Below, piece after piece: positions 7,363 to 13,351 of a stretch of DNA of 15,909 bases. The position numbers and the translations under genes are program-made. Each line of letters opens with the position of its first letter. Positions within the stretch are counted from its first letter, which is position 1. The notes under the pieces were generated by a model that was not told the DNA's origin, made no database searches, and saw nothing but the letters and a program-made list of their open reading frames with translations. Origin of the DNA: Deltaproteobacteria bacterium (GTDB taxonomy: Bacteria; Desulfobacterota; DSM-4660; Desulfatiglandales; Desulfatiglandaceae); the NCBI GenBank assembly GCA_019314425.1, contig JAFCZI010000011.1, positions 1 to 15,909 on the forward strand, written 5' to 3'.

Positions 7363-8325
7363 CTATTTCAGAAGAAAAACCACCTTTGCCTGCGCCAGCA
7401 AGTTGCTTTTCTGATCACTGAGGTAAATGGCGGCGGCATCGTCGGGGGATACTTTGGCGTTGGTCATTTTGACCACCCCAACCCCTTTAATGATCAACGG
7501 TTTTGTGCTACCCCAGCTTTGAAGCAGGGCCTTGGCTTTGCCGGGATCGGTGGTGAATCCACCGCAACCCCGTTCCACCAGGATGGCGCTTAAAATTTTA
7601 GACGGATCGAAAACGACCTTTTCGCCATCGGTCACAACCGTGTTGACCAGGGCGGGCCTGAATTTGAAATCCCTCACATCCACGATGAGGCCGTCAAAAA
7701 TAACGGCGGGGACCGGGGGGACTTCCTTGACCACTGAAACGGTTTCTGTGACCGTTTCCGTAACCGTGACCGGCTTTCCTCCGGTTTCCGGGACCTTTCG
7801 CTGAACCACTTCCTCCATAACCTCGGCGCCCACCACCTTGGGGATCAATTTGGGCTTGTAGTAATCCGTGGGCAGTGTAGGTACCACCCGCTGAATCTTT
7901 TTTTCTTTGATCAACGGCAGAATCACATCATACAGCCCGCCTTTTCCACGAATATAAAGTTTCAAACAAACTTCGGCATACTGTCCATCGTTGTGGTATT
8001 TTTCACCGCATTTGACAGCGCCCCGCAAAAAGCCGCTGATGCTGGTACGGATATCGTCGGATTGCAACATGCCATCCCTTACCGTGGTCTCGCCTGAGAG
8101 GCGAAGCCCTTCCATGATCTCCAGCAAATCCCGCTGGGCGACCACGGTAGCGGCTCTCATGGCTTTGTAACGACTCTGCCCTTCCTCGCTTGTGCCGACG
8201 ACCTGGATATAGCCCTCTTCAAAAATCTGCACGGGATCGGTTATGCTCTTCCATTCAGCCCATACACCCGGTATGAAGGCAAACATCGTCAAAAGCGCTA
8301 CTATGGAACCCAATAACTTTTTCAT
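7363..8325 (-). CDS. exported LPP20-like domain protein
   Basis: A 320-aa protein with a signal peptide (MKKLLGSIVALLTMFAFIPG, cleavage likely after VWA-23) and no lipobox. Residues 37-128 match the LPP20/FlgP pattern: alternating Ala-rich helix (MRAATVVAQRDLLEIMEGL), then TTVRDGMLQSDDIRTSISGFLRGA, then AEVCLKLYI. Residues 180-205 are a Val/Thr-rich linker with repeated VTET units. Residues 207-320 form a second domain beginning FDGLIVDVRDFKFRPALV, often found C-terminal to LPP20-like regions, which ends in strand VVFLLK. LPP20 domains occur in Helicobacter lipoproteins and in FlgP of Vibrio, which builds an outer-membrane disk around the flagellar motor. A strong AAGGAG sits about 8 nt before the ATG at 8325. 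The ligand is unknown. An outer-membrane-associated periplasmic location is inferred from the context. Confidence 0.82.
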   Translation of the reverse strand: MKKLLGSIVALLTMFAFIPGVWAEWKSITDPVQIFEEGYIQVVGTSEEGQSRYKAMRAATVVAQRDLLEIMEGLRLSGETTVRDGMLQSDDIRTSISGFLRGAVKCGEKYHNDGQYAEVCLKLYIRGKGGLYDVILPLIKEKKIQRVVPTLPTDYYKPKLIPKVVGAEVMEEVVQRKVPETGGKPVTVTETVTETVSVVKEVPPVPAVIFDGLIVDVRDFKFRPALVNTVVTDGEKVVFDPSKILSAILVERGCGGFTTDPGKAKALLQSWGSTKPLIIKGVGVVKMTNAKVSPDDAAAIYLSDQKSNLLAQAKVVFLLK

Positions 8326-8348
8326 GGTAAATCTCCTTTTTTAGTTTC

Positions 8349-8446
8349 AGTACCTTATCACCTGGTTTTCCGTCACAAAAAAACAAGCAGTTCATTGGCT
8401 GAAAACCTTAAACTTAAAACCTAAAACCTAAAACTTAAACCTTAAA
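8349..8446. repeat. intergenic element copy B: conserved core plus six ~7-bp units
   Basis: The core at 8349-8400 (AGTACCTTATCACCTGG ... TTCATTGGCT) is about 90% identical to 4895-4945. The array at 8406-8446 holds six units: CCTTAAA, CTTAAAA, CCTAAAA, CCTAAAA, CTTAAA and CCTTAAA. Copy A has three, so unit number differs between copies. It occupies the 138-bp gap between the SLH lipoprotein stop and the LPP20-like gene start, in the same orientation and gene context (directly after a stop, before a start) as copy A. It has no spacer-repeat structure of a CRISPR. Confidence 0.85.
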
Positions 8447-8463
8447 CCCGCAGCCCCGCCGCC

Positions 8464-9666
8464 CTAGTGTATGTTCATAACATTTCTTAACTGCAGGACC
8501 GATTGAAGCAATTCCGCTCCGTCCGTGTTTTCGTCGGGTCTGAAAGCCCCTGAGAGATCAGGCACCATGAGGCCCCGGGTGACCGAATTGGTGACAGCGT
8601 TGTAATAGGACGATGTGGGTGAAACGTCAGGGTAGGGTGAGTTTGTCTGGCCATAATATTTGCTGGCCAGTGATTCGTCTCCGGTGATTTTGATCAATAT
8701 ATCTTCCAGCACAAAGGCCAGTTGTTTTCTGGTGATGGGTTTATCGGGGTAGAAAAGGTACGCCCTGGAGGTACTGTCATACATGGGCTCAAGTCCTCGC
8801 AGTCCCCATTTAACAACAATGAGAATTTCAGGCTTGAAAAGATTTCCCCGTACATCCGCTGGAACAAAAGCCGCCGGGTTTTTTTTCTGGGGCGCTGCAA
8901 TCCGCCCGGCCAGAAACCGGTCCAGATGAATCTCATCCACCAGCAGGGCCGCCACATCCGCTCTTGAAACACGGTCCTTTACGGCAATGCGCTTGGCCAC
9001 ACTGGTAAGGGTATAACCGGCGGATGCCCGCACAATTCTGTGTACCCGCCTGAACAAGACTTCAGCGGGTTCATGCCAGCGCCCCGGCGGAGCAGACATG
9101 ACTTTTGAGAGCATATCCTCCGATTTTCGGAACTGATAGTCTGCAAAATAAGCTTTGCCCATAAAGTAGGGGGCCGCCTCTTTGCTTCGGTAGTAGGGCA
9201 GTTCCCCCACCTTCACTTCATCCAAATCCATGCTGTCTTCGTAGCAGTCTTCGGCGTCACCGATCCATTTTTTGGGTCTTGCACGGGTGTAAACGCGAAT
9301 ACCGGTGACTTCAGCTATAAATTTCTGAGAATCCCCTTCAGCTTCATCTTGGGCATCATCCAGCAGATCCAATGCCCGTTTGAGTTCCACCGATTTGTGT
9401 TCCCCGTCGGTTTCGGCCTTGGTACGGCAGGCAGCCGCAAGCGCTCGACCCGCCAGGGCGGGCGGGTAATCCGGTTCTAGTTTCAGGGCCCTTTGAAAAC
9501 GGGCATCCGCCTCATTCACATCCCCTTTGTCAATCATTTCCATTCCCATGAGGTAATGGTGTGCCGGGTTATCTTCATCCGAGACAGGGGCCAGCTTCTT
9601 GGTGGCGCAACCGCTCACCAACCAGACAAAACTCAAGAAAAACACCAACAAAAAATACCTACGCAT
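8464..9666 (-). CDS. lipoprotein with TPR and C-terminal SLH domains
   Basis: A 400-aa lipoprotein with lipobox LVSGC (Cys20, +2 Ala). Residues 34-72 contain a TPR (AHHYLMGMEMIDKGDVNEAD, then FQRALKLEPDYPPALAGRAL). Residues 75-215 are helical, with repeat-like segments (APYFMGKAYFADYQFRKSEDML). The C-terminal part carries S-layer-homology-like motifs: one around 232-326 (FVPADV, VVKWGLRGLEP, FYPDKPITRKQLAFVLEDIL) and a clear one at 345-393 (YPDVSPTSSYYNAV, GLMVPDLSGAFRPDENTDGAEL). SLH domains bind cell-wall polymers. In outer-membrane bacteria they can link outer membrane to peptidoglycan, which is the role I infer. The start is fixed by AAGGAGGT a few nt before the ATG at 9666. It lies 40 bp after the preceding gene's stop. 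The TPR and SLH calls are by eye; the exact SLH count is uncertain. Confidence 0.85.
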   Translation of the reverse strand: MRRYFLLVFFLSFVWLVSGCATKKLAPVSDEDNPAHHYLMGMEMIDKGDVNEADARFQRALKLEPDYPPALAGRALAAACRTKAETDGEHKSVELKRALDLLDDAQDEAEGDSQKFIAEVTGIRVYTRARPKKWIGDAEDCYEDSMDLDEVKVGELPYYRSKEAAPYFMGKAYFADYQFRKSEDMLSKVMSAPPGRWHEPAEVLFRRVHRIVRASAGYTLTSVAKRIAVKDRVSRADVAALLVDEIHLDRFLAGRIAAPQKKNPAAFVPADVRGNLFKPEILIVVKWGLRGLEPMYDSTSRAYLFYPDKPITRKQLAFVLEDILIKITGDESLASKYYGQTNSPYPDVSPTSSYYNAVTNSVTRGLMVPDLSGAFRPDENTDGAELLQSVLQLRNVMNIH

Positions 9667-9706
9667 TGCTCTACCTCCTTGATTTTGAATTTTAAAAAGC
9701 GATAAT

Positions 9707-11059
9707 TTATGATTTTTTCAGTTTGTCCTCCATAGCGACCACCACTTCAAGATAGTCTGTATACTTGCTTACCTGGAATTTTTGGGCCGTGGCATACCCC
9801 ACGATTGCGGCATAATTAACCGGCAACGTTACCAGGCGTTTTCCCAATAAAGCCACCCGTTTTTTTGCATTAGAACCGGAAATAATCCCTTGTGTTACCA
9901 AATAAGCAATGCTGTTTTCCAATTGCGTTCGGTTGAAATGTGAGATCGCAATCGCATCATCCACCATTTTGACAGTCAGCGCAACCATTGCGGCCGTAAT
10001 CTGGCCGAAACCATCGTCAATAAACTTTGCGATTTGCAGCAGTTGTTTGGCTGCCCGGATTCTTTCAAGTGTGGGCTCCACCGTTTCGATTGCCTGATCA
10101 TAAAGTTTGTCCTGCAATGCCATCAATTCGTCAACCCGTTCTTCCAGAATTTCTTCCTGTTTTTCGGCGGCCAGTCTTTCACCCTTTGGAAGACCGTCTT
10201 CTTTGAGTTTTTCCTGGGTGAATTTCAGATCGCTTTGCGCAAACTCCAGGTCAAAATCCACTTTGCGGGTCTTATCACGGATATGATCGGGAAAAAGCGT
10301 GTAAAAGACTTTTCTAAAAGAACTCTCGTTCCCCGACCTTTCGCCCAGGGCCATTCCTTCCACAACGCGCAGACACTCAGGCTTAATTTCCAGTTCTTCC
10401 CAGGTTTCAAGCCCCCCCTGATTAAAAAGATATTGATAGAGCATTTCCTCGGTTGGTTTGCTGAAAAAAGGGCAGTCGCGTCGTTTACGAAGCTGCCGGC
10501 ATACACGAGACCCCGGCTGGAGGCTTTCAAATCGCCGGCTGTAGAAGCGGCATTTGCAGCCAAGGGGGTAATAGCTGATGACCCATTTGGCATGTTCATA
10601 CCTTCTTCCCATTTCCTTTGCGCCCTCGATGATGAGCAGATCCCGGGCCGCGATTATCCCCCCCGCAAGCAGTGCCTGAATCCCACCCCGCCCGGAAGTT
10701 AGAAGATTGATATAGACGCCCACCTTATAGGTTTTGTAGAAGAAAAAATCATCACTCAAAAGCCGGGTCAAGCAAGCGTCGTACTTCTTTCGAGCCGCCT
10801 CTTCCGTTTCCGGCGGCGTTTGGGAATAATCATTCAATAACACGGGCCATGGATCTTCCAGGGAGATCGGCATCCTGTCGAGGATAATCTGGTTGAGTTT
10901 GGTAATGGCGGCCAGTTCGTCCAGAAAAACCAGATCCATCTCGATTTCCATAACCGGGTTGGTGTGTTTTGACAGGTTGATCCCGGTTGCGTTTTCTATG
11001 ACCTTCATGCACCCTGAAAACAGAAACAGGGTCAGGAGTAAACAGATTATTTTTTTCAT
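9707..11059 (-). CDS. orphan lipoprotein with cysteine cluster and coiled coil
   Basis: A 450-aa lipoprotein with lipobox LFSGC (Cys17). I do not recognise the family. Visible parts are an N-terminal helical region with a Pro-rich bend (MPISLEDPWPVL near 63-74); a Gly/Ala-rich hydrophobic stretch at 122-145 (GGIQALLAGGIIAARDLLII), which could be a buried helix or membrane-active segment; a basic, Cys-rich patch at 168-196 (CKC at 168-170, Cys187, Cys196, many Arg), which could be disulfide-bonded or bind metal; a strongly charged coiled-coil-like segment at 270-345; and an Ala/Val-rich helical C-terminus. The ribosome site is weak (AAGG about 12 nt upstream). It lies 54 bp after the preceding lipoprotein gene and 40 bp before the SLH lipoprotein gene, consistent with co-transcription. 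Confidence 0.85.
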   Translation of the reverse strand: MKKIICLLLTLFLFSGCMKVIENATGINLSKHTNPVMEIEMDLVFLDELAAITKLNQIILDRMPISLEDPWPVLLNDYSQTPPETEEAARKKYDACLTRLLSDDFFFYKTYKVGVYINLLTSGRGGIQALLAGGIIAARDLLIIEGAKEMGRRYEHAKWVISYYPLGCKCRFYSRRFESLQPGSRVCRQLRKRRDCPFFSKPTEEMLYQYLFNQGGLETWEELEIKPECLRVVEGMALGERSGNESSFRKVFYTLFPDHIRDKTRKVDFDLEFAQSDLKFTQEKLKEDGLPKGERLAAEKQEEILEERVDELMALQDKLYDQAIETVEPTLERIRAAKQLLQIAKFIDDGFGQITAAMVALTVKMVDDAIAISHFNRTQLENSIAYLVTQGIISGSNAKKRVALLGKRLVTLPVNYAAIVGYATAQKFQVSKYTDYLEVVVAMEDKLKKS

Positions 11060-11113
11060 TTCAAAACTGCCTTTTTTTGAATGGGAAAAATCTTGTTTCT
11101 ACCCCCTTAGGGC

Positions 11114-12082
11114 CTAATAGCCGGTAGGGGCTTTATATTTATCCCGTTCCTGCCGCGTGTCATTCTGCGTTCCGCTGGAAACAAAGAATGTTTCCACCTC
11201 GTAGGAAACCTCCCTGGCGGCTTTCTGCATATCGCCATCTTCGGGTGTCAGCATGGCGGCCTTTCGGTAGTATTTTTGCGCTTCCTGGAGGTAACGGGCC
11301 TGTGTTTGCTGATTGTGCCCCCCGTTCCACGCCATGCATTCAACCGCGACACCGGCGTTGTAAAGCAGGTTGGCCTCCTGACAGCCAGGGTTTTTCACAA
11401 CGGGCTTAATGGCCTCATAAGCGCCGCGGCAGTTGCCGCCGTCAATCATCCGGGCGGATTTTTCCACCAGGTCCCCCCCCCCGGTTTTCACGGGGCGCAG
11501 CACGGTGCGCTTTACCGGCACAAACTGTCTGACCGCCTGACGGACCGCCTCCTTGATCATTTTCCCCTTTAATTTCCGAGGGGACGGCAGGGTTTCCGGT
11601 TTGTAGGATGGGACTTCGTATTGCTTCTCAATTAAAATGGGTTCCGCAGTTTTGCAATCTATAAGCCCCATCTGCCGAATATTGATGTTGGCTTCGAAAA
11701 CCCCTTTTCGGGTAATACGGTTCTGCTTTTTCCGGTCGGTCACGGACAGTTCAAGAACATCAATGGAAAGATTCGGGTATTCCCCTTCCATGGGGGGAAT
11801 ACCGATAGGGTTGATCACCCGGGTTTCACTCAGCACTGAACGGGCGAACTGGGTAATCAGCTTTTTGTCCTTTGCGCCGGCCTGTCCCGAAACGGTTTCC
11901 GGCCCCACATACATAAAGGATATGCCCTTGCTTTGAGGCGTGGAACAGGCCAAGGATGCAGCCTCCACATTGGGCCGGTAAACCTTGACCAGCGCCCCCG
12001 TTTTGGAAGGCCCTGTGGATACGCAGGACAACAAAAGCAGAGAAGAAACGAATAACGTTAATGCAAGCAGGTAACGCTTCAT
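11114..12082 (-). CDS. lipoprotein of unknown function, CsgG-like/TPR-like
   Basis: A 322-aa lipoprotein with lipobox LLSC (Cys20). Residues 50-190 have the alternating helix-strand layout of CsgG/TolB-N-like periplasmic domains: LITQFARSVLSETRVINPI, then NLSIDVLELSVTDRK, ANINIRQMGLIDCKTAEPIL, and a helix KMIKEAVRQAVRQFVP. Residues 205-300 look like a TPR or Sel1-like helical hairpin region with paired Cys (Cys218, Cys234, Cys249). I cannot assign it to a named family with certainty. Translation is probably coupled to the FlgT-like gene: only one base separates that gene's TAA from this ATG, and the GGGAGG ribosome site lies inside the upstream gene's last codons. A structural or assembly partner in the same envelope complex is inferred from context. 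Confidence 0.85.
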   Translation of the reverse strand: MKRYLLALTLFVSSLLLLSCVSTGPSKTGALVKVYRPNVEAASLACSTPQSKGISFMYVGPETVSGQAGAKDKKLITQFARSVLSETRVINPIGIPPMEGEYPNLSIDVLELSVTDRKKQNRITRKGVFEANINIRQMGLIDCKTAEPILIEKQYEVPSYKPETLPSPRKLKGKMIKEAVRQAVRQFVPVKRTVLRPVKTGGGDLVEKSARMIDGGNCRGAYEAIKPVVKNPGCQEANLLYNAGVAVECMAWNGGHNQQTQARYLQEAQKYYRKAAMLTPEDGDMQKAAREVSYEVETFFVSSGTQNDTRQERDKYKAPTGY

Positions 12083-12083
12083 C

Positions 12084-13235
12084 TTAGTATCCTCCCGTTG
12101 CGTCCCCGTTAAATGTGATTCGGTACCCTACCTTTTCTCCGGATTTAAGCGGAAGACCGGCCTTTTTGATTTCTTTGCGCACGATTTTCCTGATGGATGT
12201 GGGGTCCGCTTCACCAATTATCTCAAACTCGATATATTTTCCCGTTTGCCGGGCAACGCGAGTTCTCCAGCCGAGCTCGTCCAGGATATCCTCCATCTTG
12301 TTCTGGTTTTTCATGGAGATGTTTCTGAAAATAAGGGTTACATATTTCGGACCGCTGAACCGTTTAACAATTTTTTTGACCAGCCTTTCCACGGCCCGGG
12401 GGCCTATTTTGATAGCGGCCCTCGAAATACCGTCCTGTATGGCGTAATCGCCCCCACGGCTGATCGTCTTGTCTCTGCCCTGCACATTGGCAAACAGCGC
12501 GCCGGTACTCGTATCAAAGGCCTTTAACGTCAGGGTGCACATGAGGAGATAAAATCCGTCATTAGTGGGTCTTTTGGCACCATCCAGGCTGACGACTACG
12601 GCGCAATCCCCTGTTTCTTGACGGGCAATTTCAATGGCCGTCTCTTCATCCACCACCATCTCAGCGCTTTTGCCTTTAATCCGTTTAATCTGACTTGGCA
12701 GAAAAACCCTGAATCCGTGCTCCGCCAGTTTATCTTGAATCAGCCCCATGATGGTCTGGACCCCTTTGGAGTCATAAGGCAGGTCAAAACCGGTCTGGGG
12801 TTGATAGACCACAACGACTTTCCGTTCATCAAATTTGGTTTGCTGAAAGATCTGCTGTTGTCTGGGGTCATTCAAAAAATCATCCACAGCGCCTTTTAAT
12901 TTGTAATCGTCCACCGTGACGGTCAGCTTCACTTTATAGACATCCGTGACAGGGTCTTTTCCTTCCGCCAACACGTTGTAATTTTTGACGTATCCGGCGC
13001 TGGCCGACGCAATTCGGTCCCAAATCAGTTTTCCATTGGTGACCTGGGTGTCGGATTTGACCATTGTCCCCAAAGCCTGCTCCACAGCCACTCGAATACC
13101 GTTGTTAATGGCTTCCTGACGGGTCCTCCCTTCGCCGATACTGGTGGTTTCAATGGCCCAACCTATGGTGACCATCGACAGAAATGTCAGGAATGCAACC
13201 CCCAGGAAAAGATGAATTTTGCCTCTTTTGTCCAT
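12084..13235 (-). CDS. FlgT-like three-domain periplasmic protein
   Basis: A 383-aa protein with a signal peptide (residues 1-27, ending GWA). Residues 30-112 match the FlgT N-terminal type: IGEGRTRQEAINNGIRVAVE, then VTNGKLIWDRIASASAGYVK and YKVKLTVTVDDY. Residues 137-292 have a TolB-N/CsgG-like alpha/beta arrangement (KVVVVYQPQTGFDLPYD, a helix of DKLAEHGFRVFLP, then DCAVVVSLDG and a DTSTGALFANVQG strand pair), comparable with FlgT's middle domain. Residues 297-375 form a small alpha/beta C-terminal domain (YVTLIFRNISMKNQNKMEDI). FlgT forms the H-ring of the Vibrio sodium-driven flagellum. No flagellar gene is nearby, so another ring or scaffold is more likely here. A strong AAAGGAG sits about 7 nt before the ATG. 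It lies 116 bp after the caspase-like gene and 1 bp before the next lipoprotein gene. Confidence 0.85.
   Translation of the reverse strand: MDKRGKIHLFLGVAFLTFLSMVTIGWAIETTSIGEGRTRQEAINNGIRVAVEQALGTMVKSDTQVTNGKLIWDRIASASAGYVKNYNVLAEGKDPVTDVYKVKLTVTVDDYKLKGAVDDFLNDPRQQQIFQQTKFDERKVVVVYQPQTGFDLPYDSKGVQTIMGLIQDKLAEHGFRVFLPSQIKRIKGKSAEMVVDEETAIEIARQETGDCAVVVSLDGAKRPTNDGFYLLMCTLTLKAFDTSTGALFANVQGRDKTISRGGDYAIQDGISRAAIKIGPRAVERLVKKIVKRFSGPKYVTLIFRNISMKNQNKMEDILDELGWRTRVARQTGKYIEFEIIGEADPTSIRKIVRKEIKKAGLPLKSGEKVGYRITFNGDATGGY
12091..12096 (-). promoter_or_regulatory. ribosome binding site buried in the upstream gene's last codons
   Basis: On the minus strand the junction reads GGGAGGATACTAAGATG: Gly-Gly-Tyr-stop of the FlgT-like gene, one base, then the lipoprotein ATG. 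The GGAGG is about 8 nt before the ATG, so ribosomes ending the upstream gene uncover or re-use it, which would favour stoichiometric synthesis of the two proteins. Confidence 0.75.
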
Positions 13236-13275
13236 TTTTTTCTCCTTTATTGCTTAGAATTTGGTGTTAAAAAAA

Positions 13276-13300
13276 GATGGCGTCGTAAAAAGTCAAAAAC
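13276..13300. repeat. possible dispersed motif GATGGCGTCGTAAAAAGTC
   Basis: The 116-bp gap between the caspase-like gene and the FlgT-like gene contains a motif that I recall in similar form (GACTTTTTACGA...) between genes of Desulfobacterota genomes. There is one copy in this window, so the repeat nature cannot be shown here. On the transcribed strand it includes TTGACT about 18 nt before a T/A-rich hexamer, a weak possible internal promoter for the genes from 13235 downward. Nothing else distinct is visible in the gap except the good ribosome site of the next gene. Confidence 0.25.
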
Positions 13301-13351
13301 GATGAAACCGCCGCCAGTAATATCGGGTGGTTACATCGAAAAATCGGTTTT

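Noticed and set aside
8406..8446. Possible CRISPR or telomere-like array
   Set aside because: Units are 6-7 bp with no spacers, so it is not CRISPR. The TTTTAGG likeness to eukaryotic telomeres is coincidental in a bacterial operon.
10034..10702. 222-codon plus-strand frame opposite the orphan lipoprotein
   Set aside because: The minus-strand frame has a lipobox and correct operon spacing; the plus frame is Phe/Pro-rich with no ribosome site.
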